Shown piece after piece: positions 52,746-63,900 of a stretch of 64,000 nucleotides of DNA. The DNA is from Parapedobacter tibetensis (GTDB taxonomy: Bacteria; Bacteroidota; Bacteroidia; Sphingobacteriales; Sphingobacteriaceae), in assembly GCF_024704835.1 (NCBI RefSeq), contig NZ_JAMXBE010000008.1, positions 1 through 64,000 on the forward strand. Direction: 5' to 3'. Position 1 is the stretch's first letter; each line of letters begins with the position of its first letter. The translations under genes were made by a program, and so were the position numbers. The notes under the pieces are model-generated. The model had not been told where the DNA came from and ran no database searches. It saw only the letters and a program-made list of their open reading frames with translations.

Positions 52746-53525
52746 ATGGCACATCAGGCACCGTTAACCGATACGCACACCCATATCTATTACCTATATG
52801 GCTCTCCGGAATTGGATATTCAAATGCACCGGTGTTTCGATAATGGTGTACAACGCCTTCTCCTGCCCAATGTAGATAGCGAATCCATCCCAAAAGTACT
52901 CGGTACAGTCGCTGCCTATCCACACAACTGCTATGCCATGATGGGCCTACACCCCTGTGATGTGAAGGTAAACTATCCCGATGAGCTAGCCATCATCGAG
53001 AAAACCATTTCCGAAAATAAGGTCTATGCCATCGGCGAAATCGGTATCGACCTCTATTGGGATAAAACAACATTACCCCTACAGCAAGAGGCATTCCGCA
53101 TACAGGCCAATTGGGCTAAAGAGCTCCGTCTGCCAGTTTCCATCCACTGCCGGGACGCCTTTGACGAACTTTTCCAATTACTGGACGACGTGCAAGATGG
53201 ACGGTTGACCGGCGTGCTGCATTGTTTTACTGGAAATATGGAACAGGCCCAACGTACCATTGACCTAGGCCTTTACTTGGGTATCGGCGGCGTAGTCACG
53301 TACAAAAATGCTGGACTTGATAAGGTAGTGGCTGAGCTCGACCTCAAACACATCGTATTGGAAACCGATGCGCCTTACCTATCACCGGTACCTTACCGTG
53401 GAAAGCGGAATGAGAGCAGTTACCTATTGTATATTGCGCAAAAAATCGCAGATTTGCACGGAATCACGTTGGAAGCTGTAACGGCAACAACCACGGAAAA
53501 CGCTACGCAAGTTTTTGGGGTATAA
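52746..53525 (+). CDS. TatD-family metal-dependent hydrolase
   Basis: A 259-residue TIM-barrel metalloenzyme. Metal ligands: TDTHTHIYYL, GEIGIDLYW (Glu), PVSIHCRDAF (His), GVLHCFTGN (His), and the last Asp in LETDAPYLSPVPYRGKRNE. Members are 3'-5' DNases or related phosphoesterases. The asparaginase gene follows at 35 bp on the same strand, so they may be cotranscribed. Family certain, substrate inferred. Confidence 0.92.
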   Translation: MAHQAPLTDTHTHIYYLYGSPELDIQMHRCFDNGVQRLLLPNVDSESIPKVLGTVAAYPHNCYAMMGLHPCDVKVNYPDELAIIEKTISENKVYAIGEIGIDLYWDKTTLPLQQEAFRIQANWAKELRLPVSIHCRDAFDELFQLLDDVQDGRLTGVLHCFTGNMEQAQRTIDLGLYLGIGGVVTYKNAGLDKVVAELDLKHIVLETDAPYLSPVPYRGKRNESSYLLYIAQKIADLHGITLEAVTATTTENATQVFGV

Positions 53526-53560
53526 ATCTCACCAAAAGGCGTGCAACTAAAGCTAACTGG

Positions 53561-54577
53561 ATGAACAATATCTTCGTAATCTATACTGGGGGAACCATCG
53601 GTATGGTCAAAGATGAAAAAAACGGCACGTTTATGCCTTTTGACTTTGACCTCATCGCCAAAAATATACCGGAGCTTGCCCGGCTTAATTATAACCTGAG
53701 TGTACATTCCTTCACCCCCATCATCGATTCATCAAATATGCAACCGTCCATCTGGACGGAAATGGCCAACATCATCAAGGAAAATTACGAAGATTATGAT
53801 GGCTTTGTTATCCTGCATGGCTCGGATACCATGGCTTTTTCTGCCTCGGCATTGAGCTTTATGCTCGAAGGATTGCAAAAGCCGGTTATCCTATCTGGAT
53901 CCCAATTGCCCATTGGCGAAATACGGACGGACGCCAGAGAAAACTTGATTACTGCACTGGAGCTAGCCTCGGCCAAGAAAAAAGGGAAATCCCTCATCCA
54001 TGAGGTGTGCATCTTCTTTGACAATAAACTATTCCGGGGCAATCGCTCATTCAAATACAACTCAGCCAAATTCGAGGCCTTCCGCTCACCGAACTATCCT
54101 GTGCTCGTGGAAGCGGGCGTGCACCTGAAATACAACCGAGATGCCTTATTGGACAATAGTGACAAGGAATTTATCCTCCATACACAGCTTGACAATTCAG
54201 TTTCCGTCCTGAAGTTATATCCGGGCATCAGTAAACAGGTGGTACAAGCCGTGCTGGAATCCGATGCACGATCCGTTATCATGGAAACATTCGGTTCCGG
54301 AAATACCACTACCGACCAGTGGTTTCTCGACTTACTCCGCGATGCCGTCCGCAACGGCAAAAACATCCTGAATATTTCCCAATGTAGGGTTGGTAGTGTA
54401 GAATTAGGCCGGTATGAAACAAGCAGATACCTCAAGGAAATGGGTGTGCTCAGCGGGTATGACATGACATTTGAAGCCGCTGTGACCAAACTGATGTACT
54501 TACAGGGGGAGTTTAAGAGGCAGAGCGATGTGGCTTATTGGGTAGAGAAGAACATTCGAGGGGAATTGACGCCTTAA
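53561..54577 (+). CDS. ansA: Type I L-asparaginase
   Basis: 338 residues. The first catalytic Thr is in IYTGGTIGMVKDE, and the second triad is in ILHGSDTMAFSASALSFML with Asp and Thr in place. SGSQLPIGEIRTDARENLITAL and ILNISQCRVGSVELGRYETS follow. No signal peptide is seen, as expected for cytoplasmic type I enzymes that turn asparagine into aspartate and ammonia. It ends 31 bp before the convergent folC stop. Confidence 0.9.
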   Translation: MNNIFVIYTGGTIGMVKDEKNGTFMPFDFDLIAKNIPELARLNYNLSVHSFTPIIDSSNMQPSIWTEMANIIKENYEDYDGFVILHGSDTMAFSASALSFMLEGLQKPVILSGSQLPIGEIRTDARENLITALELASAKKKGKSLIHEVCIFFDNKLFRGNRSFKYNSAKFEAFRSPNYPVLVEAGVHLKYNRDALLDNSDKEFILHTQLDNSVSVLKLYPGISKQVVQAVLESDARSVIMETFGSGNTTTDQWFLDLLRDAVRNGKNILNISQCRVGSVELGRYETSRYLKEMGVLSGYDMTFEAAVTKLMYLQGEFKRQSDVAYWVEKNIRGELTP

Positions 54578-54608
54578 TGGCATAATGAACCACGGATGCT
54601 GTGCAGGC

Positions 54609-55934
54609 CTACAATGGCAATTCACCCTCCGCCGTAAAACCTGTAGCAGCCAATGCATCAGCCACCACAAACGTGCTCCCCCCAATGAAAACGAGATCCT
54701 CGGCACCCGCCTTTTGCTTTGCAGCTTCCATGGCTGTGGCCACGCTGCTAAAGGCCTCGCCATGTAGTCCATAACGCCTTGCCTCATCCCGTAATTCCAC
54801 TGACGGAAGCGCCCTCGGCATCGCTACTTGGCAGAAATAATAACCAGCATCTTGCGGCAGTAAGGGAAGCATCTTATCCAAGTCCTTATCGCGCATCACA
54901 CCAATGACCACCTGAAGCGAATGATGGGGGGTTGCCTTGATATTTGCCAACACCTCCCGCCAGCCATCAACGTTGTGGCCCGTATCACAAATAACCAAAG
55001 GGTGTGTCGATAGGGTTTGCCAGCGACCCATCAGCCCAGTAAGCTGCTGCACTTGTTTCAGCGCCCGCTGGATGTGTGTATCCTCAATGGAAAAGCCCAG
55101 TCTACGCAACTCATCAATAGTACAAAGCACACCGGGTACATTATTGGCTTGGTAGATGCCTTTCAAATCCAATATATAGGTGGTTTCTTGGGCAATTTGC
55201 TGATGGACGGCATTCAGATAAAGATAATCGGTATCCCTCCCTGTGACGCGCACATGCCATAACTGTGGGGCATAGACCAACCTGCTACTCTTTTCCATGG
55301 CCACCCGCTCAAAAACCCCGGCCACCTCCCTTTGCCACTCGCCTATCACTATCGGCACATGTGGCTTGATGATGCCCGCTTTTTCATGGGCAATCTCCGC
55401 AAGCGTATTACCCAACATAAAGGTATGATCATAACCGATGTTGGTAATAACGGATACCAAAGGGGTGATTACATTGGTAGAATCAAGCCGCCCACCAAGC
55501 CCCGTTTCCACAATGACAATATCAACCTGCTCCCTAGCAAAATGATCAAAGGCCATCGCCACCGTTACTTCGAAGAACGACGGCCCAACAGCCGCTATCA
55601 ACGCCATGTGATTATTGACAAAATCGACAACGGCCTGTTTCGGAATCATGGCGCCATTCACCCGGATTCGTTCCCTGAAATCAAGCAAATGCGGTGAAGT
55701 ATATAAGCCGGTTTTGTAACCCGCTTGCTGTAGGATAGCGGCCAACATATGAGAAGTCGATCCTTTGCCATTAGTCCCTGCGATATGGACGGATTTAAAC
55801 TTTAGGTGAGGATTATCCAATGCTTCGCAAAGCCGTAATGTATTGGTTAGGTCCTTTTTGAATGCCGATGCCCCGTCGCGTGTGAACATGGGCAACCGTG
55901 CGTACAAATACTCGATTACCTCATCGTATCCCAT
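54609..55934 (-). CDS. folC: Folylpolyglutamate synthase/dihydrofolate synthase
   Basis: 441 residues. The Mur-ligase P-loop is HIAGTNGKGSTSHMLAA; further motifs are DIVIVETGLGGRLDSTNV, IGYDHTFMLGNTLAEIAHEKAGIIK (the carbamylated-Lys region), GRWQTLSTHPLVICDTGHNVDGW, and a C-terminal HGEAFSSVATAMEAAK. It adds glutamate to dihydropteroate or folate. It is the last gene of the minus-strand envelope cluster, 25 bp downstream of the TonB-like gene, an association common in Bacteroidota. Confidence 0.93.
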   Translation of the reverse strand: MGYDEVIEYLYARLPMFTRDGASAFKKDLTNTLRLCEALDNPHLKFKSVHIAGTNGKGSTSHMLAAILQQAGYKTGLYTSPHLLDFRERIRVNGAMIPKQAVVDFVNNHMALIAAVGPSFFEVTVAMAFDHFAREQVDIVIVETGLGGRLDSTNVITPLVSVITNIGYDHTFMLGNTLAEIAHEKAGIIKPHVPIVIGEWQREVAGVFERVAMEKSSRLVYAPQLWHVRVTGRDTDYLYLNAVHQQIAQETTYILDLKGIYQANNVPGVLCTIDELRRLGFSIEDTHIQRALKQVQQLTGLMGRWQTLSTHPLVICDTGHNVDGWREVLANIKATPHHSLQVVIGVMRDKDLDKMLPLLPQDAGYYFCQVAMPRALPSVELRDEARRYGLHGEAFSSVATAMEAAKQKAGAEDLVFIGGSTFVVADALAATGFTAEGELPL

Positions 55935-55959
55935 GGTGGATTAGGTGATGGATATGTTG

Positions 55960-56781
55960 TTATTTCAATCTGAACCTGACTGGAACGATAGCCTTTTGGA
56001 CAGCAGGCGCGCGCTCCAGTTCATTTAACCTTGCTCCGCGCAATGCCCGTTCGCATTTTTCCCATAGGCTCCTATCAGGCAATGTGGTGCCTTTAACTCC
56101 GGCACGGGCATACGTAATGGTACCATTGGGTGCAACGTGCACCTCCACCGCTACAACACCGGCCTGTTGGCCATTATCTTCAATACTTGGTGGTACCACC
56201 CAACGTCTGTTGGCTATGGACAATCCCGATGTCCCGTCACCAGAACCTCCTTCACCATAATTTGCTGCAAGCGGGTCTCCTTGTGCACTACCTTGGTTAC
56301 CACCTTCTGCCCCCGTGCCATCACCCCTACCCGATGCATCGTTACGCTTGCCGGTATATAGGGCATTCGGATTGACAGCCGGTTTGCTATCCTTCTTTTC
56401 TGCTGTTGCTTCCTCGGCATTGGCCTTCTTCGGCTCATTGGCCACTACAGCCGGAGCATCCTCCATATCCTGGGTGGCTACGCTTTGCTCAGTTACCTGC
56501 TGTGATGGTGTCGGTTGGATTTCCTCCCGCGGATCAATCCTGTCCGGCCGAACATTGTTGGCATTCGGATCCATAGACACTTCATCCACTGTCATATAAT
56601 CATCACCCATCCCCACATCAGCCGTACCATAATTGACAATAATGCCTCCCATCCCGATTTGAGGGAAGGAAGAACCAATCATGATGAAAAAGCTAATGAG
56701 TAATAATCCACCCATGACGGCACCTGATATCCACATCGCCTTAGGATAATTATTCTCTTCTTGTAAATTATAGTAACTCAT
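55960..56781 (-). CDS. TonB-like energy transducer protein
   Basis: 273 residues. One N-terminal membrane helix (KAMWISGAVMGGLLLISFFIMIG, about 14-36) is followed by a low-complexity periplasmic linker rich in Pro, Glu, Ala and Gly (residues 75-180). The C-terminal TonB-type domain has VVAVEVHVAPNGTITYARAGVKGTT and a VRFRLK end. It couples the ExbB/ExbD motor to an outer-membrane partner. It follows the ExbD gene by about 105 bp in the same direction. Confidence 0.85.
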   Translation of the reverse strand: MSYYNLQEENNYPKAMWISGAVMGGLLLISFFIMIGSSFPQIGMGGIIVNYGTADVGMGDDYMTVDEVSMDPNANNVRPDRIDPREEIQPTPSQQVTEQSVATQDMEDAPAVVANEPKKANAEEATAEKKDSKPAVNPNALYTGKRNDASGRGDGTGAEGGNQGSAQGDPLAANYGEGGSGDGTSGLSIANRRWVVPPSIEDNGQQAGVVAVEVHVAPNGTITYARAGVKGTTLPDRSLWEKCERALRGARLNELERAPAVQKAIVPVRFRLK

Positions 56782-56887
56782 CCTGTTTAAATCCCTTTTT
56801 CTAAAATAAAAAGTGCCACAATTTTAATGCCTTTCTATGTATTCATTACTATGATGCCACTATGGCATAAATTCCATAAACCGAACA

Positions 56888-57295
56888 TCATTCTCGTATA
56901 GGTTCTGTGGCTAACACCAATCTGATCCTCAATTTATTGGCAATATCCATCACGGAGATCACATTCTGGATGGGCACGGTGCTATCTGCATATAGCATAA
57001 TGGTCAATTCTTCCCCGGGTTGAATATGTGCTTGGATTGCATTCAGCAAATTCTCATAGGGCACTTCTTGTTTATCCAAGTAATATTTGAGATCCTGTGT
57101 GACGGATATCGTAACCGTCTTCTTTGCAACAGATTGTTCTCCGGCACTCGAACGTGGCAATAGTAACTTAACTACTTGGGGATTGGCCACGGCCGACGCC
57201 AATAGGAAAAACAACATCAGGAAAAACATGATGTCATTCAATGCAGCGGTATGTACTTCCGCGGCTGGTCTGTTGCGCCTATTCTTTATATTCAT
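56888..57295 (-). CDS. exbD: ExbD/TolR-family protein
   Basis: 135 residues. A short cytoplasmic N-terminus (RRNRPAAEVHTAALNDIMFFLMLFFLLASAVANPQVV) carries the single membrane helix with the conserved Asp (LND), the proton-path residue. The periplasmic part has KTVTISVTQDLKYYLDKQEV and MLYADSTVPIQNVISVMDIAN. It forms the proton-driven motor with ExbB, 11 bp upstream in the operon. Confidence 0.9.
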   Translation of the reverse strand: MNIKNRRNRPAAEVHTAALNDIMFFLMLFFLLASAVANPQVVKLLLPRSSAGEQSVAKKTVTISVTQDLKYYLDKQEVPYENLLNAIQAHIQPGEELTIMLYADSTVPIQNVISVMDIANKLRIRLVLATEPIRE

Positions 57296-57306
57296 ACTTC
57301 CCTCCC

Positions 57307-58005
57307 TTATACACCTGGCTCATCAAGCAGGTCAATAAATTCAACGGCGTCCGTTTCCATACGCAGGATTAATCGCTCAACCATCATGTTCAGGGCATGA
57401 TAGCCAATATACGCCAAGATCCCGATCGTAAGGCCTGCTGCTGAAGCGATCATCTTCACGTATAACCCTCCGGATACACTGGCAATATCGATCCCCCCAG
57501 CAGCTTCCACATCCCGGAATATAATAATCACCCCAAAAATGGTACCGACAAATCCAAGCATGGGCGCGATACCTGCAATAATACCCAATATATTGATGTT
57601 CTTTTCTAATCGGGCCACCTCCAATTTACCCACATTCTCGATGGCTGCCTCAATATCTTTAATGGGCCTACCGATGCGTAAAAGTCCTTTTTGCAACATG
57701 CGGCTCAGCGGACTGTCATTGCTGCGGCAGACGGCAAGGGCCGACTCCAATTTTCCTGATAATATGCTTTGTTTGATTTGAACCATTAAACTGGAATCAT
57801 ATCGGGATGCCTTACGTATGGTCAGGTACCGTTCAATGAAAATCACCAAAGCGATAAACAGCAATAATGCTAAAGGTAGCATGATCCATCCTGCCTTGAA
57901 TAACAATCCGATCAAACTGATTTTCTCTCCCGCCATTTCAATGGTCTGCTGCGTTGCTCCCGCAAGTGTATCAAGCGGATAAACGGTATCTTGTAATAGT
58001 GACAT
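57307..58005 (-). CDS. exbB: ExbB/TolQ/MotA-family protein
   Basis: A 232-residue proton-channel protein with three membrane helices: LPLALLLFIALVIFIERYL (residues 42-62), INILGIIAGIAPMLGFVGTIFGVIIIF (about 136-165) and MIASAAGLTIGILAYIGYHALN (about 185-206). The motif between, ISVSGGLYVKMIASAAGL-like, is the family signature. With ExbD it powers the TonB-like protein. Upstream lies the SPOR-domain gene, 65 bp away. Confidence 0.92.
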   Translation of the reverse strand: MSLLQDTVYPLDTLAGATQQTIEMAGEKISLIGLLFKAGWIMLPLALLLFIALVIFIERYLTIRKASRYDSSLMVQIKQSILSGKLESALAVCRSNDSPLSRMLQKGLLRIGRPIKDIEAAIENVGKLEVARLEKNINILGIIAGIAPMLGFVGTIFGVIIIFRDVEAAGGIDIASVSGGLYVKMIASAAGLTIGILAYIGYHALNMMVERLILRMETDAVEFIDLLDEPGV

Positions 58006-58070
58006 AATGATTTTGTGTGATTTTCTTGTTATATGGTTTTAGCTATCTGCTTTTGATACTAAATTAGTTC

Positions 58071-59090
58071 TTAATCATGTTCTATCTTGGCAATCCATGC
58101 CCCAGGTTCAAAATTCTTTTGTACCCTTACCAATTCCTGATATGCCTCTCGCTCCGTGGTAAATGAACCCCAACTTATTTTCTTCCGGTTGCCCGGCATC
58201 CGGCTATTAATCGCATGTAGGTTGTAGCCTTTGGCTTTCATTTCGGCCACATATTTTTTCGCCTGCTGCATTGTGGCAAAGGAGCCGACAATGATTTCGT
58301 AAGTAACAGATGGCTTCACAGGCTTCGGTGCTGGCACGTCGGAAATGCGTTCCGCTGTAGCACTATCGGTGGCACCAACTACGTGAGTAGAATCTATAGC
58401 GATTGAATCATCAACGGCCATTTTCGCCGCTGTAGTTTGTTTTGGTGGCTCATCACCAGCCGGTTTAGCATCCCGCTTTCTGGTTTGCCCAAAGAATTGG
58501 GTAATTCCCGCCTGATCAAACCAAGCCTGCTTGTAATACCAAGCCAGCCCAGTAGCCGACAGCAAGACCAACAATACGGCCGCTACTACCCACTTGGTTG
58601 TTTGCCGTTTGCCAGACCCCTCATTCGTTTTTTCGTCTTCAACTTTCTCGTATTCGGCAAGGCCCACCGTGGATTTTTCCGTTGAAGGGCGATGCTGTTC
58701 CTTTATGGATTTCCATCCGAAACCATGGGATTCAATCGGTTTGAATACGATGGATGCTCCATCGGCAACCAAATATCCCAACCCTTCCAACAGGGCCTTC
58801 CCATTACGGCTTATTGCATCAAACAGCTCCTGCACAGCATTGTCCAACATGCCTATCGCCGTTTCCTCATCGACTTGCCGCTGCGCTTGCAGGTAATCCG
58901 TTATGGGAAAGCCTCCAGTCTTTCCTTCGGCCAATTCAACTTGGCGCACTGGCGGAAGGAAGGCTGATTGCTCCTTGTCGAACGGTGCAGGAGCACGCGT
59001 GATCTTGAAAACACCGATACCGGGCACCCCGACTTCTGGATATTGCCTCAATAAATTCGCTATACACAAGCCCAAATTCATACTATACAC
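58071..59090 (-). CDS. HU-like/SPOR-domain membrane protein
   Basis: 339 residues from the ATG at 59090 (59081 also possible). The N-terminal 120 form an HU-CCDC81-type domain (LCIANLLRQYPEVGVPGIGVFKI; EGLGYLVADGASIVFKP). A membrane helix, WVVAAVLLVLLSATGLAWYY, is at about 166-185. A linker precedes a C-terminal SPOR domain (YEIIVGSFATMQQAKKYVAEMKAKGYNLHAI), which in other bacteria binds denuded peptidoglycan at the septum. The protein probably links the inner-membrane cluster to the cell wall. It lies upstream of exbB. Confidence 0.8.
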   Translation of the reverse strand: MYSMNLGLCIANLLRQYPEVGVPGIGVFKITRAPAPFDKEQSAFLPPVRQVELAEGKTGGFPITDYLQAQRQVDEETAIGMLDNAVQELFDAISRNGKALLEGLGYLVADGASIVFKPIESHGFGWKSIKEQHRPSTEKSTVGLAEYEKVEDEKTNEGSGKRQTTKWVVAAVLLVLLSATGLAWYYKQAWFDQAGITQFFGQTRKRDAKPAGDEPPKQTTAAKMAVDDSIAIDSTHVVGATDSATAERISDVPAPKPVKPSVTYEIIVGSFATMQQAKKYVAEMKAKGYNLHAINSRMPGNRKKISWGSFTTEREAYQELVRVQKNFEPGAWIAKIEHD

Positions 59091-59213
59091 TATTTTTTCA
59101 CGCCGGGGCCAGACTTGCTGACTTTCGGTCTTCCCAACTTCCGGTCTTCTTCCGCAAAGTTATAACCTTAACCGGTCAAAACGAAACTTGCATGAGCATT
59201 GCTCCGCAAATTA

Positions 59214-60926
59214 TCAAAATGAGAAATTAACACCACCTATCACATTCAGGCCCAATCTTGGATAAAATAAGTAACGCTCATACGCTGTTCCCAACATATT
59301 ATTTAACCGTATATAAACGCCAATCTGTTTGGTAGCCCGATACTCCGCTCCAGCACTGATGTCTACAAAAGTTGGGATAGTGACTTTCCGGGAAGTCGGC
59401 ATCGTGGGGGACATTGGATCCACCGGATAGTCATATACTCGGCCATATGTCTGTCCTTGGAACAGCAATTCGCCGTCTACGTATACTTTGTCACTGATAT
59501 TTATCCGGGTATTGGCCGCTATCCGCATCTTGGGTAAAAACCAAGCCTCTTCTTCATTCTGCAAGTCGAATTCGTTGAAATTGACCTTACCCCCGAGGCT
59601 CACCGTTTCCGAAACGCGTACATTAACCTCTCCCTCAAGCCCTACAATGGTGCTAGCGTCTTCGCCACTTTCATAAATAACATCAAATGCGTATGGCGAA
59701 TATGGGCTATTCATATAAAATGGCATGCTTTCAATACGCTTGTAAAACGCTTGCACCTTATACCCAAAGGTGGCCCCTGCATTGCCCTTAATCCCGCCGA
59801 ACACATGCATGCGATCCAGCGAGTTGCGTATGGAAATATCTTCGGATAGCCACGGGTTTTCTTTTGATAGCTCGCGCAAAGAGGTTTTATTCACATCGCC
59901 ATTGATACCCCCGAAAAGATGCGCAAATTGGGGAACGAGGGCGAAATCTATTTCCGCAGAAGGGAAAATATTCGTTCGCGAGGAGTCGCCAAATTCAGCG
60001 ACGAAATTAGCGCCAAGGGTAATGTTATAATTGGTGCCCTGAAAACGGATATAGGGATTGAGCCGGGCAATGTTGTTACCTAAGCGATAACTTGCGTCTT
60101 CAACGGTGGTAAAATCGCCCGAAATATTTGCTCCTATATTGAAGGCATTGATCCGTTTGTTGACATAACCACCCAACGCCACTGAATTTTCCTTAGCTTG
60201 GAAAGCATTGCTATAGGCATAGGCATCAGCCTTGAGGGAATAGCTGATCGCATCGGGGTCATTCTCCTCAAAATTGCTGGTAAGCTCGCCTGTAAAATAA
60301 ATGTCATTAAACGCTTGCCTCGCAGGGTTTGGATTCATGTTCATTCCCAGCGTATCGTTGACCACGCCATAGAAATGCGTGGCATAGCGGTTGAACCCAA
60401 GTTCGCCATTCAATGTGATTTGGTCAAAAATCCGACGGCCAAATACCCCAATCTGCTGTTGGGAGAAAGTTTGCTCTTCCAGGCTACCTTTTTGGTTGAG
60501 GTGTTTCACATACCCTCCTATCCGTGTATCCACGAACTGGTCGGTACTAAAATAAGCCTCACCAAGTAGGGTTCCAAAATTGCCCGCACCGATCTTCACA
60601 TAGTTATTTGTGAGGTCTTCCATACGGGTAAATGGCATCTCTTGTATGGTTAATTGCTTTGTCCCTGTCGTGATGTCCAGTTTCTTATCCAAAACATTGT
60701 AGGTCAGTTTGGGTTGATACTCCCGTTTGTTGGTCATATCCGGGCTCCGCCGTATCTTCACGGCATCCGCCAATATAGGCCGATAATCGCGTACCACATC
60801 GATGGAATCAATAGTAGCAGGCCTTTCATCCCTTCTCTCCTCTTGCTGGGCATACCCGGCCAGGAGTATCCCCGAAAAAAACACGGTAAACAAATATCTG
60901 TTGAGCATTGATTTTCGCAATATCAT
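59214..60926 (-). CDS. Outer-membrane beta-barrel protein
   Basis: 570 residues with a signal peptide (RYLFTVFFSGILLAGYA) and a barrel-like pattern of alternating strands ending in a typical C-terminal aromatic strand (LNVIGGVNFSF). The N-terminus has a short periplasmic extension (ERRDERPATIDSIDVVRDYRPI) but no complete TonB plug, so it is better called a barrel protein than a TonB-dependent receptor. Tyr-rich strands such as GVYIRLNNMLGTAYERYLFYPRLG are common in Bacteroidota porin-like TonB-cluster proteins. It lies between the TPR protein and the HU/SPOR gene, conserved order by my recollection. Confidence 0.75.
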   Translation of the reverse strand: MILRKSMLNRYLFTVFFSGILLAGYAQQEERRDERPATIDSIDVVRDYRPILADAVKIRRSPDMTNKREYQPKLTYNVLDKKLDITTGTKQLTIQEMPFTRMEDLTNNYVKIGAGNFGTLLGEAYFSTDQFVDTRIGGYVKHLNQKGSLEEQTFSQQQIGVFGRRIFDQITLNGELGFNRYATHFYGVVNDTLGMNMNPNPARQAFNDIYFTGELTSNFEENDPDAISYSLKADAYAYSNAFQAKENSVALGGYVNKRINAFNIGANISGDFTTVEDASYRLGNNIARLNPYIRFQGTNYNITLGANFVAEFGDSSRTNIFPSAEIDFALVPQFAHLFGGINGDVNKTSLRELSKENPWLSEDISIRNSLDRMHVFGGIKGNAGATFGYKVQAFYKRIESMPFYMNSPYSPYAFDVIYESGEDASTIVGLEGEVNVRVSETVSLGGKVNFNEFDLQNEEEAWFLPKMRIAANTRINISDKVYVDGELLFQGQTYGRVYDYPVDPMSPTMPTSRKVTIPTFVDISAGAEYRATKQIGVYIRLNNMLGTAYERYLFYPRLGLNVIGGVNFSF

Positions 60927-60941
60927 AGCTAAAAATTCCTT

Positions 60942-63900
60942 TTACTTATTGTTCAATTTTTGTAAACGTTCTTTTGCCGAAGGAATTACGTCGTCTTCTC
61001 CCTCGTAGTTTTCAATCACGCTTTCCAAGGTGCTCTTGGCCTGGAAATCATCATTTTGGGCTGCATATACATCGGCAAGCAAAATGAAACTCTTGGCTAC
61101 CCAATAGTCATGGGAACCCATATTATTGATTACATCGAAGGCTGTTTCCGTGGCTTTGTCATATTCTTTGGCTTCGTATTGTAATTGGCCCATACGGTAC
61201 CGGGCCTCCGCTCCGACCACGGTTTGGCTTTTCAGTGTGGCCAGATTCAGTTCCTTCATCGCCGGTTTCACATCCCCTTGCCTCAACATCGCTCGTGCCG
61301 AGTATAGGTGTGCCTTGGCTATATCTTCTTCAGATGAACGGTCATAATCCTTAATCAACTTGGCATACTTAATTACTTGTTCCATATCCCCAATTTCGAA
61401 ATAACAAACCATCAGGTTATTTACCGCATACCCATAATTCGCTTTATATTCAGAAGTGAGTTCCAGTTTCTTGAGGTGCACAATAGCCTCGTTGTATTGC
61501 TCTAATCCAAGGTATAACTCAGCCGCTGTCAATAACGTATTCTCTGTGTACTGACTGGTCCAGTCGTTAAGGATAATGTTGAGATCATGAAGTGCCTCCT
61601 TTGGATGCCCCGTTCGATATAGGCTGACTCCACGGATATAACGTGCGTGCTTCTCCTGTATGGGTTTGGGGAACTTATCAAAATAGGCATTAATGGCCTG
61701 CACCGCAGCTTCAAATTCGCCCCGTGCGAAGAGGGTGTGGGCAGCTTGGAATGAGAGGTTGTCCTGTTCAGCAGTGGTGAGGTCGCCGATATTGGTGCTT
61801 GTAGCATAATTAATGTAACCGGATGCATCCCCTTTATCCAAGTAGATATTTTCTATGGAACGAAGGGCTTGCCTTGCCTCATCGGTAGTAGAATGCTCTT
61901 CTACCACCTTCCTAAAGGTAGCCATAGCAGCTTCGGTATCGTCTTTATTGTACTGAACAAGGCCAATGGTCATCAAAGCCCGTGGCGCATAACTGCTACG
62001 TGGGTATTTTTCTATCAATTGTTGCAGTCCCTCGATGGCTGTATCGTAATCGTCTAAGGTAAAATAGGTATAGGGGATTTCAAAAGCCACATCATCTGCA
62101 TAATTTGAATTGGGAAACTGTTCGATGACGGAACGTAATGTGGCGATTTTCGCCTCATTGTTACCCTGTAGCCCTTGGATAACCCCTCGTTGGAACAAGG
62201 CATAATCCTGGCTTTGTGCCTTACCGTTAATCAACTTATCATAATGCTGCATGGCTCGGCCGTAATTCCGCATGGAAAAATAGGAATCACCAAGGCGGGC
62301 GATGGCATCGTTACGTACATTGGTTTCAATGGCATTGCCACCGGTAGATAGGAAACGTTCAAAATAATTGGCTGACGTATTGAAGCTGTTGTTACGGAAT
62401 GCTGCATAGGCCAACGCATAGTTGGCATAACTGTATACATCCGTGTTCCTTGCTGCCGGCAACCGGAGGAAACGGGAAAAGTTTTCTACGGCCTCGCCAT
62501 ATTTTCGCACTTCATACATCGCTTCCGCTTTCCAATAGGTAGCCAATGCCACTATCTCAGGGTCGATAGGAAATTTTTCGGATCGCATAAACATAGAAAT
62601 ACCGTTTTCGAATGCCCGCTCATTGTAAAAATCCAATCCGCGGTAATAGGTGACTTTTTGATATGCGGCATTTGCTGCTTGACTTCGGTTGTTCATGGAT
62701 TCCAGCACATCGACGGCGGCACGGTAATTACTAGTACCAAGCAAAGCCTCCGCTAACAACGTTTTGGCTTCTTCCAAACGTTTTGAATTAGGATAGGTAT
62801 CCAGATATTCTTGGGCAGCATCCAAGGCCACTTGATGGAATTCGAGTTCGTAAGACAGCTTGGCATAATTGAACAGTCCTTCTTCTTTCAACGCTGGGTC
62901 AAAATCCAACTTAGAGGCCCGGAAAAAGGCGTTTCGAGCACTTTGCTTGTTACCTGTCTTCAGGAAGGCATCGCCGAGGGAAACCATTGCGCTTTGGTAG
63001 TAAGCATCTGGCTCGTCCATTTTTTCAAGCTCTGCAATGGCCTTCTCATAATCGCCCATCTTGTATGCCGTATAGCCAATTTGGTAGCTGTCTTGATTAT
63101 TTTGCGTCTTACCTTGGTCGCCAGCCTGGAACTTGTCATAATATTCCTTTGCTTTTTCCAGATCGTTTTTTGCAAAATACGTGGCTCCTACAATACGGAA
63201 CATATCTGTTTCGTTTTCCTGCTTGGTGGTCTCCAGAATTGGCAATGCGTATTCCAGTACATCATCGTATCGCTTGTCCAGAAAATACAGTGCCGACAGG
63301 TAGTATGGATAGCTGTTTTCGTAGGTCTTCGACCCTTTTAGCCGCTCGAACTCTTGCAATGCCGTTTTGTATTCCCCATCCAGGTAACAGAGGTATGCAT
63401 AATAGTAAATCGATGCCTCAGCATACATGCCGCGCTCATCCTTAAGCTGTTCAAAGAGCGGTTTAGCGGAAGCATGATCTTCCGTCATGAAGAGGGAGTA
63501 TGCCAGCTTATACCGAAACTCGGTGTTTTCACGGCCAGCCAGGTTGCGGCTGTCCAATTTATTAAACCACTCGATGGTTTTATCGTAGTTCTTTTGGGCA
63601 AAATACGAACGTCCAACCTGGAAATATGCCGCTTTGGCATTTGCGCTGGCTGGATAATCCCTGATATACTTGAGGAAACGACTTTCCGCATCAGACTCAC
63701 CCAATTCCAATGCACAGATGGCCTGGTAAAAACGCGCATTTTCCTTCAATAAGGTCAACTCCACATGTTCATCCTGCTGTAGGGTGGAATTTATCCGTAT
63801 ATCCTCTATTTTGTCGAAATGCTTAGCAGCTGATGCATATTTCCCTTTTTCATACAATTCCATTCCGGTTTTGTAGGCCCAGTTGACCTCCTGCCATGCA

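Noticed and set aside
59214-60926. TonB-dependent receptor for the barrel protein
   Set aside because: A complete plug domain and carboxypeptidase-like sandwich are missing, so only beta-barrel outer-membrane protein is supported.
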